Shown: positions 47,217 through 56,487, counted from the stretch's first letter. The stretch: 64,000 nt of DNA from an uncultured Arthrobacter sp. (GCF_902805515.1 NZ_CADCTE010000144.1:1-64000), one strand, 5' to 3'. Notes: a model not told the origin generated them from the sequence alone. Made by a program: numbers and translations.

Positions 47217-47768
47217 CTACTGTCCGGCGCGCGGTCCGCCCGACTCCGGATCGTCGAGGGAAAGGTCCGGAAGGTCGCCATTGGCCGGTGATGCCTCGGA
47301 GCTGACTCCACTCGAGGGTGCGCTGATGTCACCGCGCCAGGCGCCGCTCTCACCGCCGCTCTTCTCGATGAATTCCTTGAACCGCTTGAGGTCTGCCTTC
47401 ACCTGCCGCTTGTCGGCATTGACCACCGAGCCGATCTTCTCGCTGAAGGTCTCGGGGTGCCAGTCGAGCTGCACCATCAACCGGGTGGTGTTGTCGTCGA
47501 TCCGGTGGAAGGTCACCACGCCGGCATGGGATTCGCCGTCGGTGCTTTTCCATGCCACCCGCTCATCGGGGTGCTGCTCGGTGATCTCGGCATCGAACTC
47601 CCGCTTCACGCCGCCGATGCTCGTCACCCAGTGGGTGGAGGTGGCCGAAAGCTGGGTCACCGAGTCGACGCCGCCCATGAACTTGGGGAAGGTTTCGAAC
47701 TGTGTCCACTGGTTGTAGGCCGTGCTGACCGGTACCGAAACTTCGATCGATTCCTGGACTGATGCCAT
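47217..47768 (-). CDS. SRPBCC/polyketide cyclase-type protein
   Basis: ESIEVSVPVSTAYNQWTQFETFPKFMGGVDSVTQLSATSTHWVTSIGGVKREFDAEITEQHPDERVAWKSTDGESHAGVVTFHRIDDNTTRLMVQLDWHPE. Confidence 0.92.
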   Translation of the reverse strand: MASVQESIEVSVPVSTAYNQWTQFETFPKFMGGVDSVTQLSATSTHWVTSIGGVKREFDAEITEQHPDERVAWKSTDGESHAGVVTFHRIDDNTTRLMVQLDWHPETFSEKIGSVVNADKRQVKADLKRFKEFIEKSGGESGAWRGDISAPSSGVSSEASPANGDLPDLSLDDPESGGPRAGQ

Positions 47769-47911
47769 AACGCGTTCCTCCTTGGGGTGGGCCGGTACCG
47801 CTCTTCGCGTCCCGGCTTGGACTCCACGTGATTCTCAAGATTACCAAACAATAAGCACCCTTAGGATATTGCAGATCCGTTGGAATTGGCCAATACGCGG
47901 TTCCCGGATGA

Positions 47912-48097
47912 CAGCTCGAGTCGGCGGTCCAGCGGATGCGCGACGTCCACGACCAGGTCGACGAGGAAGATCCGACGACCGCAGACATCCTCCACGGTTT
48001 CATCGAGAAGCTCGAGCAGTACGCGTGGATGGTCGAAGCCGAGAACATGGAGCCCACCACCGAGGTGACCGAGCCCACCCACGCCGCCTCCGTCTAG
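47912..48097 (+). pseudogene. 5'-truncated dps (DNA starvation/ferritin-like) remnant
   Basis: After an in-frame TGA: QLESAVQRMRDVHDQVDEEDPTTADILHGFIEKLEQYAWMVEAENMEPTTEVTEPTHAASV*; matches the C-terminal helix region of Dps proteins (VDxxDPxTADxLHxxIxxLEkqaWmxxAE). Confidence 0.72.
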
Positions 48098-48281
48098 GCG
48101 GCCTCTGTCTTCGACATCAAGCCACCATCTTGTAGTGTGTAGGCTTATTAAGCGTTAAACGGTCTAGCAGAAGGCCGATCACGAACACTTCCGGAGTTTG
48201 TGCATCGGTCCCTGAATCCATGGGGTGCGCCAGCGGCTGATGCTCCATCTGGGACGACCGAACGAAACAGGACCAGAGATC

Positions 48282-49016
48282 ATGGCCGACCGGGTTGCCG
48301 GGCAAACACCCACCGACTACCTTCAGGAACTCATCCTCGAAACCGACGATGTCGAAGAATTCCTCAACGAATTTGCGGCGTTTTCTGCCAACCAGTTGTT
48401 TGACCGCACCGGCTCGGTACTCTGCGGAGTCACCCTTCTCCGGAGCAGGCGGGCGGGCACCGTTGCCAGCAGCAGCCACAAAGCCAAGGAACTCGACGAA
48501 ATCCAGTACCGCCACGCGAACGGGCCCTGCCTGACCGCCTGCATTGAGCACCGGACCGTCCACGTGGCCGACGTGGCCACCGACGAACGGTGGCCCGACT
48601 ACCTCTCCGACATTGCACAGCACGGCGTCCGGTCGATCCTTGGGGTGCCCTTCGACCTCGAAGCGGGAACGAAAGCGGCGCTGAACGTGTACTCCATGCA
48701 GAACGGAGGCTTCGACGAGGAGTCGATCCGCACCGCCGAGGGGTTCGTCCGCCAGACTTCCAAGGCGCTGATGCTCTCGGTCCGCCTGGCCCAGCACAGC
48801 GACTCGGTGTCGAACCTCAAGGCGGCGATGAAATCCCGCACCGCCATCGATATCGCCATCGGGATCATCATGGCCCAGAACCGCTGCAGCCAGCAGGAGG
48901 CCTTCAACATCCTCAAGTCGGTCTCAAGCAGCCGCAACCGGAAGGTCCGCGACATCGCCGCCTCCGTGGTGGCCTCCATCGGCCAGGGCGAGCCCGAGAC
49001 GCACTTCGAGGCCTAG
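48282..49016 (+). CDS. GAF and ANTAR domain-containing protein
   Basis: GAF region YRHANGPCLTACIEHRTVHVADVATDERWPDYLSDIAQHGVRSILGVPFDL; ANTAR NLKAAMKSRTAIDIAIGIIMAQNRCSQQEAFNILKSVSSSRNRKVRDIAASVV. Confidence 0.95.
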   Translation: MADRVAGQTPTDYLQELILETDDVEEFLNEFAAFSANQLFDRTGSVLCGVTLLRSRRAGTVASSSHKAKELDEIQYRHANGPCLTACIEHRTVHVADVATDERWPDYLSDIAQHGVRSILGVPFDLEAGTKAALNVYSMQNGGFDEESIRTAEGFVRQTSKALMLSVRLAQHSDSVSNLKAAMKSRTAIDIAIGIIMAQNRCSQQEAFNILKSVSSSRNRKVRDIAASVVASIGQGEPETHFEA

Positions 49017-49043
49017 GCTGGGGCGTCCGCCGGCCAAGCCTCC

Positions 49044-49106
49044 GGCGAAACTGCAGCTCACCACCCTCCGCAGGGGCTGAAACGTGGTGAGCTGCAGACT
49101 CGCGGG
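49044..49106. repeat. Palindromic repeat element, copy C
   Basis: ggcgaaactgcagctcaccaccctccgcaggggctgaaacgtggtgagctgcagactcgcggg; same arms as copies A/B (ctgcagctcaccac/gtggtgagctgcag). Confidence 0.88.
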
Positions 49107-49126
49107 AACTGCCTTTTCTCAGCCCC

Positions 49127-49189
49127 GGCGAAACTGCAGCTCACCACCCTCCGCGGGGCCCAAAACGTGGTGACCTGCAGACTCGCGGG
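49127..49189. repeat. Palindromic repeat element, copy D
   Basis: ggcgaaactgcagctcaccaccctccgcggggcccaaaacgtggtgacctgcagactcgcggg; 83 nt after copy C, same orientation. Confidence 0.88.
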
Positions 49190-49220
49190 GGTGCTCCGGG
49201 CCGGATAGCGCGGAAAAGAT

Positions 49221-49979
49221 TCAGCGGCGCCGGCCCCGGCGGTTCTGCGGCGTCCCCGGGCCTGGCTTTCCTGACTTCCCGGAGCCCTTCCGGGGATCCG
49301 GCTTGGCGCCTGAGCGTTTCGCGCCGGACGGTGCGGCCTGCTTCTTCGACCCCTGCTGGGCCGCCTTCCGGGCCGACGCCTTCTGCGACGCACTTTTCCG
49401 CGGCTCCGGGCCGTCCGCGGCCGAGGGCTGGCGCGAACTGCGTTCGGTCCTGCCGCGCACGATCCCGATGAACTCCTCGACGTCCTGCGAGTCGTTCCCT
49501 TCGAGCCAGGCGATGCCGATCGTGGTTCCCGGAAGTTCAGGCACCGGCCGGTGCACGGCGTCCCGGCGGGCATGCAGCCGGGCCAGGGACATCGGAAGCA
49601 CCACGACGCCGGCCCCCGACGCCGCCACCTCCACGGCTTCCGCCGGGCCTCCGCACTCCTCCACCTCGAGCAGGTTCTCCGCCTCGAGCTCGGCCAGCGG
49701 CACCTCGTCGAACAGCGAGATTTCATGCTCCTTGGAGGAGACCACCACTGCCTGTTCCTCGTACAGCGGGATGACGAACAGGTTGTCGCGGTCCACGGGA
49801 AGCCGGACAAAGAGGACGTCGGCGGCGGCGGAGTGCAGGGCGGCCACGGCGTCGTCGCCGTACTGCTGCAGCTCCAGGGGCACGTCCGGGTGCCGCTCCC
49901 GCCACCGGCCCACCCATTTGCCCGGGGTGACGCCGGCGACGAAGCCCACGGAAAGCGTTCGGGGCTTGAACTCTGGCAC
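49221..49979 (-). CDS. LysR-type substrate-binding-domain protein without HTH, basic C-terminal tail
   Basis: LSVGFVAGVTPGKWVGRWRERHPDVPLELQQYGDDAVAALHSAAADVLFVRLPVDRDNLFVIPLYEEQAVVVSSKEHEIS...ASGAGVVVLPMSLARLH then Lys/Ala/Pro-rich tail. Confidence 0.88.
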   Translation of the reverse strand: MPEFKPRTLSVGFVAGVTPGKWVGRWRERHPDVPLELQQYGDDAVAALHSAAADVLFVRLPVDRDNLFVIPLYEEQAVVVSSKEHEISLFDEVPLAELEAENLLEVEECGGPAEAVEVAASGAGVVVLPMSLARLHARRDAVHRPVPELPGTTIGIAWLEGNDSQDVEEFIGIVRGRTERSSRQPSAADGPEPRKSASQKASARKAAQQGSKKQAAPSGAKRSGAKPDPRKGSGKSGKPGPGTPQNRRGRRR

Positions 49980-50037
49980 AACCTCACCCTAGTCCACCGG
50001 CGGCCGGGGCAGTGCCGGGGACGGTTACGCTTGGATC

Positions 50038-50451
50038 ATGACCCCCGCAAAAACCCCGCAGACCATGAAACCGGCCACCGCGGCCAAGAAACTTGGCATT
50101 TTCCTGCCCGCCGCCCCCTCGGATTTCCAGGAGCGGGAACTGACGCGTGGAGAGTTCAACGAACTGCAGCAGAGCCCGCCGGAGTGGCTCGCCGAGCTGC
50201 GCCGCAACGGCCCGCACCCCCGCCCGGTGGTGGCGCAGAAGCTGGGGATTTCCGTCGGCGGCCTCGCCCGCGGCGGCGTCACCGAGGCACTGACCACCGC
50301 GCAGATCACGGCGCTGCTTCAGGATCCCCCGGCCTGGCTCGTCACCGAACGCGCCACCCAGGCGGAGGTGCGGGCCGAGGCCGCCCGCGTCAAGGAGCGC
50401 AACGCCCAGCGGGCTCAGCAGGACCCCGCTCTACGGCCGGACAAGAAGTAG
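50038..50451 (+). CDS. DUF5997-like protein
   Basis: KPATAAKKLGIFLPAAPSDFQERELTRGEFNELQQSPPEWLAELRRNGPHPRPVVAQKLGISVGGLARGGVTEALTTAQITALLQDPPAWL. Confidence 0.82.
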   Translation: MTPAKTPQTMKPATAAKKLGIFLPAAPSDFQERELTRGEFNELQQSPPEWLAELRRNGPHPRPVVAQKLGISVGGLARGGVTEALTTAQITALLQDPPAWLVTERATQAEVRAEAARVKERNAQRAQQDPALRPDKK

Positions 50452-50559
50452 CCGCGCAGGAACAGCCGTTGTCCGGATGAACCGCCTTTAACGACGGTTT
50501 TCCTCCACTGCGTAGCACATTTGAGGCCTTTCCCGGACCCGAGCCTCCGATTGACTTAA

Positions 50560-50575
50560 TAGAACACGTATTCGA
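50560..50575 (+). promoter_or_regulatory. LexA/SOS box-like operator upstream of imuA'
   Basis: tagaacacgtattcga: near actinobacterial TCGAAC-N4-GTTCGA; start codon 11 nt downstream. Confidence 0.72.
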
Positions 50576-50585
50576 ATATTGAGTC

Positions 50586-51386
50586 GTGACTCCACCAGCC
50601 GCAGGCGCCCTTGAGCAGGACGAGCCGTCCTTCTCCGGCTCCGGTGCGTCCGGTCCCCGGCTGGTGACAGCGCCGTCCCCGGGCAGCCTTCCGGCGGACC
50701 TGCAGCAGCGCATCAACCAGATGCAGGCCAGCCGGCTGGACTCGAAGCGGCTTCCCACGGTTCCGGCGCTGGCGAGGATCCTGCCCGGCGGCGGCCTGCA
50801 GTCCGGGGGCTCCTACTCGGTGCGGAACTCCGCCGCCCTGGCCATGGCGCTGCTGGCCGGGCCATCGGCGCAGGGGGCCTGGTGCGGGGTGGTCGGGCTG
50901 CCCGAGTTCAGCGTGGAGGCCGCGCGGGAATTCGGAATCAACCTTGACCGGCTGATTTTGGTGCCCGCCCCGGGAGCCCAGTGGCTCACGGTGACGGCGG
51001 CCCTGGTCGATGTGGTGTCGGTGGTCCTGACGCGCGCACCCGAACACCTCGCCCCCACCGATACGGCCCGCCTCAAGGCGAGGCTCCGGCAGCGCGGGGC
51101 CGCCATGATCACCCTGGGAAGCTGGCAGCAGAGCGACTCAACCCTGGGCGTCGCCGAGAGTGCATGGGAGGGACTGGGCTCCGGAAGGGGCCACCTGCGC
51201 GCCCGCCGGATGAAGATCACCGCCACCCACCCCTCGGGCCGGTCCCGGCACGCCTATCTCTGGCTTGCCGACCTGCAGCACGGGCTGCGGGATCCGGCCG
51301 GCGGACACCTCCCCGCCGGCGACGGCACCCCGGACTCCGCCGACGGCGGGGACCCCCTCTTCTGGCCCACCCTGATGAACTCCTGA
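50586..51386 (+). CDS. imuA': ImuA'-like RecA-related mutasome protein
   Basis: LPTVPALARILPGGGLQSGGSYSVRNSAALAMALLAGPSAQGAWCGVVGLPEFSVEAAREFGINLDRLILVPAPG; position directly upstream of imuB and dnaE2. Confidence 0.85.
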   Translation: MTPPAAGALEQDEPSFSGSGASGPRLVTAPSPGSLPADLQQRINQMQASRLDSKRLPTVPALARILPGGGLQSGGSYSVRNSAALAMALLAGPSAQGAWCGVVGLPEFSVEAAREFGINLDRLILVPAPGAQWLTVTAALVDVVSVVLTRAPEHLAPTDTARLKARLRQRGAAMITLGSWQQSDSTLGVAESAWEGLGSGRGHLRARRMKITATHPSGRSRHAYLWLADLQHGLRDPAGGHLPAGDGTPDSADGGDPLFWPTLMNS

Positions 51387-52993
51387 TGGACAGCGCACCC
51401 GCCGGACACGGCTCCCCGCCCACCGCCACCCGGACCCTCCTGCTGTGGTGCCCGGACTGGCCGATCACGGCCGCCCTGCGTGAACATTCCCTCGAGGCCG
51501 ATGCGGCCCTTGCCCTGGTGGCCAAGGGAGAGGTTTTTGCCTGCTCCCCGGCCGCACGCCAGGACGGGGTGCGCAGGGGGCTGCGGGTCCGCGAGGCCCA
51601 GGCCCGGTGTCCGCACCTGATCTGCCTGCCCTACGACCCGGACCTCGACCAGCGCAGCTTCGAACCCGTCACCGCCGCCGTCGAAGCCATCCTGCCCGGG
51701 GTGCAGGTTCTCCGGCCGGGCCTGTGCGCGGTCCGGGCCAAGGGCCCCTCGCGTTACTACGGCAGTGAGGAGAAGCTGGCCTCCGTCGTCGTCACGACCC
51801 TTGCCGCCATCGGCCTGACGGATGTGCGGATCGGGATTGCCGACGGCCTGTTCGCCGCCGAGCAGGCAGCACGGGTCGCCGAGGAGACCGACGACGCGGA
51901 CGCGCCGCTGTGCATCATCCCGCCCGGGCGCTCCCCCTGGTTCCTCAGCACGTTTCCCCTCGACGTCCTCGATCAGCCGAAGCTCGCGGTACTGCTGCGG
52001 CGCCTGGGGATCCGCTCGCTCGGTGACTTCGCCGCACTGGAGGCGGCCGATGTCCGCAACCGGTTCGGTGAGGAGGGCGCGCTGGCGCACCGGATGGCCA
52101 GCGGAATCGACTCCGCGGCCGTGGTGCCGCGCGTGCCCCCGCCTCAGCTGGACACCACCGTCGATTTCGAGCCGCCGCTGGTCCGCATCGACCAGCTGGC
52201 CTTTGCCTTCCGGATGTCCGCCGAAGCCTTCGTCGGCCGGCTGCGGGGCGCTGGGCTTGTCTGCACGGTCCTGCGGGTGGTGTTGAGCAGCGATTCCGGC
52301 GAGGTGTCGGAGCGCACCTGGCAGCACCCCCGCTGGTTCGACGCCGACGACGTGGTCGACCGGGTGCGGTGGCAGCTGCAGGGGGGAAGGAATGCCGACA
52401 GCGGGCTGAGCTCGGGCATCACCCGGGTGCACGTGGATCCGGTGACCGTGGAGGACCTCGGCGACCACGCCGATGGACTGTGGGGAACGGGGCCCGACGA
52501 AAGCGTCCACTCCGGCCTGGCCCGGATCCAGAGCATGCTCGGCCACGGTGCCGTCCTCACCGCGATTATTGCCGGTGGGCGCCTTCTGGCGGACCGCCGC
52601 GTCTACATCCCCTGGGGTGACGCAGCCCCCGGGTCCGCCGGCACGCTTCCCCGGGACCGGAACCTGCCCTGGCCCGGGAGGCTGCCCGGGCCCGTTCCCG
52701 CCACGGTGTTCGCCGAACCGGTTCCGGCCGTCGTCCTCGATGCCGCGGGAAACGGCGTCGACGTCGACGGCCGGGGGGTGCTCAGCGCGGACCCTGCGTT
52801 TTTTTCGGCCGGCCGGAACACCGGACCGCGGTGGCCGGTGCAGTCCTGGGCGGGGCCCTGGCCGATCACCGAACGCTGGTGGGACCCTGAGGGCCGCGTC
52901 CTGAACCGGTTCCAGCTGGTCGATCCGTCGGGGTCGGCCTGGCTCTTCCTCCTTGAGGACCACCGGTGGTGGGCCGAAGCCACCTATGACTGA
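51386..52993 (+). CDS. imuB: ImuB-like DNA polymerase Y-family protein
   Basis: TRTLLLWCPDWPITAALREHSLEADAALALVAKGEVFACSPAARQDGVRRGLRVREAQARCPHLICLPYD; catalytic DxDxFF of Pol IV replaced. ATG overlaps the imuA' stop. Confidence 0.92.
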   Translation: MDSAPAGHGSPPTATRTLLLWCPDWPITAALREHSLEADAALALVAKGEVFACSPAARQDGVRRGLRVREAQARCPHLICLPYDPDLDQRSFEPVTAAVEAILPGVQVLRPGLCAVRAKGPSRYYGSEEKLASVVVTTLAAIGLTDVRIGIADGLFAAEQAARVAEETDDADAPLCIIPPGRSPWFLSTFPLDVLDQPKLAVLLRRLGIRSLGDFAALEAADVRNRFGEEGALAHRMASGIDSAAVVPRVPPPQLDTTVDFEPPLVRIDQLAFAFRMSAEAFVGRLRGAGLVCTVLRVVLSSDSGEVSERTWQHPRWFDADDVVDRVRWQLQGGRNADSGLSSGITRVHVDPVTVEDLGDHADGLWGTGPDESVHSGLARIQSMLGHGAVLTAIIAGGRLLADRRVYIPWGDAAPGSAGTLPRDRNLPWPGRLPGPVPATVFAEPVPAVVLDAAGNGVDVDGRGVLSADPAFFSAGRNTGPRWPVQSWAGPWPITERWWDPEGRVLNRFQLVDPSGSAWLFLLEDHRWWAEATYD

Positions 52994-53064
52994 TGCGCTG
53001 ATGACCGATGCGCTGATCGCTGATGCACCGACCGATCCACCGACACCACCAATCAGGAGCGACC

Positions 53065-56000
53065 ATGGGATGGAGCAACCCGCCCGTACCGTGGTCGGAC
53101 TTTGAGCGGAATCTTTCGGATTCGACCCGGCCGGGGCTGCCTCCTCCAGGCGCCGACGGCGGGGACAGCCCGGCCTGGTCGCGCAAGCGCCAGCCCTACA
53201 CCCAGCCGTCCGGCCCCGAACCTGAGGCCGGGCCCGCGGTTCCCTATGCCGAACTCCACGTGCACTCGAATTTCAGCTTCCTCGATGGGGCCTCAAGCCC
53301 CGAGCACCTTATTGAGGAGGCGCGGCGGCTCCGGCTGCAGGGACTCGCCCTGACCGACCATGACGGACTGTACGGGGCGGTCCGCTTCGCCGAGGCGGCC
53401 GAGAAGCACCAGGGGCTCTCCACCATCTACGGAGCCGAGCTTTCCCTCGGGCTGTCCAAGCCCCAGAACGGAGAGGCGGACCCCGAAGGCAGCCACCTGC
53501 TGGTCCTGGCCCGGGGATCGGCCGGCTACCACCGCCTGGCCGGGGCCATCACCGCGGCGCAGCTCTCCAGCGGTGCGGAGAAGGGCAGGCCCCGGTACGA
53601 CGTCGGAGAGCTGGCCGCGCGGTCAGCAGGCCACTTCTTTATCCTCACCGGGTGCCGGAAGGGCACCGTCCGGCAGTCCCTTGCCTCCGGAGGCGCCCCG
53701 GCGGCGGAAGCGGAGCTGCGGCACCTGGCCGAACTGTTCGGCCGGGACAATGTGGCCGTCGAGCTCTTCGACCACGGCAACCCCACGGACAGCGTCACCA
53801 ATGACGCCCTGGCCGCCCTGGCCACCCGGATGGACCTGCCGCTGGTGGCCACCAACAATGTTCACTATGCCGACCCGGGCCGGTACCGGACCGCCACGGC
53901 GCTGGCTGCGGTCCGGGCACGCCGGAGCCTTGACCAGATGGACGGCTGGCTTCCGGCGGCGGGCACCGCGCACCTGCGCAGCGGCGCCGAAATGGCGGCG
54001 CGGTTCCGGGCGTACCCGGGCGCCGTGGAGCGCACCGTCGACCTCGCGGCGGACCTGGCGTTCCGGCTGCGCAGCGTAAGGCCCGGCCTGCCGAACCTCG
54101 ACCTGCCGGAGGGCCACACGCAGATGAGCTACCTGCGCCGGCTGGTGTGGGAGGGTGCGGACCGGCTCTATTCCGGCCGGGAGGAGGTCCGGGACCGGAT
54201 CCAGCGGGAGCTCGATGTCATCGAGAGCAAGAACTTCCCGGGCTACTTCCTCATCGTCCACGACCTGGTGCAGTTCGCACGAAGCCAGGGCATCCTGTGC
54301 CAGGGGCGGGGATCGGCGGCCAATTCGGCCGTGTGCTACCTGCTGGAGATCACGGCCGTGGACTCGATCAAGTACCAGCTGCCCTTCGAGCGTTTCCTCT
54401 CCAGCATGCGCGATGAGGAGCCCGACATCGACGTCGACTTCGATTCGGACCGGCGCGAGGAGGTCATCCAGTACGTCTACCGCAAGTACGGGCGGTTCAA
54501 CGCCGCCCAGGTGGCCAATGTCATCACCTACCGCCCCAAGTTCGCGGTGCGGGACATGGCCAAGGCGCTGGGGCACAGCCCGGGGCAGCAGGATGCCTGG
54601 TCCAAACAGGTGGAGCGCTGGGGAGGCCTGGTCTCCAGCACCGACCACGACATCCCCGAACCGGTGGTTGAGCTCGCCCGGAGCATCCTGACCTTTCCGC
54701 GGCATCTGGGCATCCATTCGGGCGGCATGGTGCTCACGGACCGGCCCGTGGGGGAAGTATGCCCCATTGAGCATGGACGGATGGAGGGGCGCACTGTCCT
54801 GCAGTGGGACAAGGACGACTGCGCGTGGATGGGGCTGGTGAAGTTCGACCTGCTCGGCCTCGGGATCCTCGCCGCCATCCAGTACAACTTTGACCTGGTG
54901 GAGGAGCACTTCGGCGAGAAATGGGAGCTGGCAACCATCCCCAAGGAAGAACAGGGCGTCTACGACATGCTGTGCTTCGCCGATTCGGTGGGGGTCTTTC
55001 AGGTGGAGAGCAGGGCCCAGATGGGGATGCTTCCCCGGCTGCAGCCCCGCCAGTTCTACGATCTGGTCATCGAGGTGGCCCTGGTGCGGCCGGGGCCCAT
55101 CCAAGGCGGGGCGGTCCACCCCTATATCAAGCGCAAAATGGGCGAGGAGGAGGTCCGCTACCTCCATCCGGACCTCGAACCCGTCCTGGAGCGGACCCTC
55201 GGCGTGCCGTTGTTCCAGGAACAGCTGATGCAGATGGCCATGGTGGTGGGGGGCTGTTCGGGGGCCGACGCCGACCTGCTGCGCCGCGCCATGGGGTCCA
55301 AGCGCGGCGAGGAACGGATCGAATCGCTGAAGGCCCGGCTGTACGAAGGGATGGCCGCGAAGGGGATCCCCCCGGATACGGCCGATGCCATCTACAACAA
55401 GATCCAGGCGTTCGCTAACTTCGGCTTCGCGGAAAGCCACTCCATCAGCTTCGCCCTGCTGGTCTACGTCAGCGCCTGGCTGAGGCTCCACTACCCGGGG
55501 GCCTTCCTTGCCTCACTGCTGCGGGCCCAGCCCATGGGCTTCTACTCGCCGCAGACCCTTGTCGCCGATGCCCGCCGCCATGGGGTCCAGGTGCTGCGCC
55601 CGGATATCCTCTCCTCCGGGGTTCACGCCGGCCTTGAACCCCTTCCCGGCTTCACCCCCGGGCCGGAACGCCGGGGCCGCACCACCGGAGCCGACTGCTG
55701 CGTCGAGGACCAGCAGCCGCCGGTCGAACCGTTCGACCGCAACGTCCCGTTTGATTCGACCCTGCACCGGCGCGACGGCAACTACGCCGTGCGCCTTGGT
55801 CTGGACAGCGTCCAGTCCATCGGCGCGAAGGTCGCCCGGAGGATCGTGGACGAGCGCACTCAGCATGGGCCCTTCGAGGACATGGGCGACCTGGTCCGGC
55901 GCACCGAACTCACTGCCGCGCAGCTCGAGCTGCTCGCCGCCGCCGGGGCGTTCGATTCAATGGGCCTGTCCCGGCGGGAGGCGCTGTGGAACGCCGGCCC

Positions 56001-56487
56001 GGCCGCCACCGAACGGGAGGGGCAGATCAAGGGAACGGCCGTCTACATCCAGCCCCCGTTGCTGCCAGAGCTGTCGGGGATCGACGCCGTAGGATCGGAT
56101 CTGTGGGCCACCGGGATCACCCCCGATGACCATCCGGTACGGCATGTGCGGGCGAGGCTGAAGCGCCGGGGAGCCCTCAGCGCGGCCGAACTGCAGGTGG
56201 CCGAACCGGGGCGGCGGGTTGAGGCAGGAGGAGTGGTGACCCACCGGCAGCGCCCGGCAACGGCCAGCGGGATCACCTTCATGAACCTTGAGGACGAAAC
56301 CGGCCTGGTCAATGTGATCTGCTCCGTGGGCGTGTGGCAGCGCTACCGCCGGGTGGCCCGGGAAGCCAGCAGTGTGATTGTCCGCGGCATACTCGAACGC
56401 TCTGCCGAAGGGGTCGTGAACCTGGTGGCGGACCGCATCGAGGTGCTCCAGCTCAAGGCGACCACGCGCTCCCGGGACTTCCGCTGA
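53065..56487 (+). CDS. dnaE2: Error-prone DNA polymerase DnaE2
   Basis: MGWSNPPVPWSDFERNLSD; YAELHVHSNFSFLDGASSPEHLIEEARRLRLQGLALTDHDGLYG; GRGSAANSAVCYLLEIT; DEEPDIDVDFDSDRREEVIQYVYRKYG; GIHSGGMVLT. Confidence 0.97.
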   Translation: MGWSNPPVPWSDFERNLSDSTRPGLPPPGADGGDSPAWSRKRQPYTQPSGPEPEAGPAVPYAELHVHSNFSFLDGASSPEHLIEEARRLRLQGLALTDHDGLYGAVRFAEAAEKHQGLSTIYGAELSLGLSKPQNGEADPEGSHLLVLARGSAGYHRLAGAITAAQLSSGAEKGRPRYDVGELAARSAGHFFILTGCRKGTVRQSLASGGAPAAEAELRHLAELFGRDNVAVELFDHGNPTDSVTNDALAALATRMDLPLVATNNVHYADPGRYRTATALAAVRARRSLDQMDGWLPAAGTAHLRSGAEMAARFRAYPGAVERTVDLAADLAFRLRSVRPGLPNLDLPEGHTQMSYLRRLVWEGADRLYSGREEVRDRIQRELDVIESKNFPGYFLIVHDLVQFARSQGILCQGRGSAANSAVCYLLEITAVDSIKYQLPFERFLSSMRDEEPDIDVDFDSDRREEVIQYVYRKYGRFNAAQVANVITYRPKFAVRDMAKALGHSPGQQDAWSKQVERWGGLVSSTDHDIPEPVVELARSILTFPRHLGIHSGGMVLTDRPVGEVCPIEHGRMEGRTVLQWDKDDCAWMGLVKFDLLGLGILAAIQYNFDLVEEHFGEKWELATIPKEEQGVYDMLCFADSVGVFQVESRAQMGMLPRLQPRQFYDLVIEVALVRPGPIQGGAVHPYIKRKMGEEEVRYLHPDLEPVLERTLGVPLFQEQLMQMAMVVGGCSGADADLLRRAMGSKRGEERIESLKARLYEGMAAKGIPPDTADAIYNKIQAFANFGFAESHSISFALLVYVSAWLRLHYPGAFLASLLRAQPMGFYSPQTLVADARRHGVQVLRPDILSSGVHAGLEPLPGFTPGPERRGRTTGADCCVEDQQPPVEPFDRNVPFDSTLHRRDGNYAVRLGLDSVQSIGAKVARRIVDERTQHGPFEDMGDLVRRTELTAAQLELLAAAGAFDSMGLSRREALWNAGPAATEREGQIKGTAVYIQPPLLPELSGIDAVGSDLWATGITPDDHPVRHVRARLKRRGALSAAELQVAEPGRRVEAGGVVTHRQRPATASGITFMNLEDETGLVNVICSVGVWQRYRRVAREASSVIVRGILERSAEGVVNLVADRIEVLQLKATTRSRDFR

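Noticed and set aside
47722-48135. 137-aa plus-strand ORF over the dps remnant
   Set aside because: Wrong frame relative to the Dps-like peptide; translation is Arg-rich and non-homologous in appearance.
51254-52963. 569-aa minus-strand ORF
   Set aside because: Antisense shadow of imuB.
53623-55491. 622-aa minus-strand ORF
   Set aside because: Antisense to dnaE2, whose motifs are unambiguous; high GC keeps the opposite frame open.
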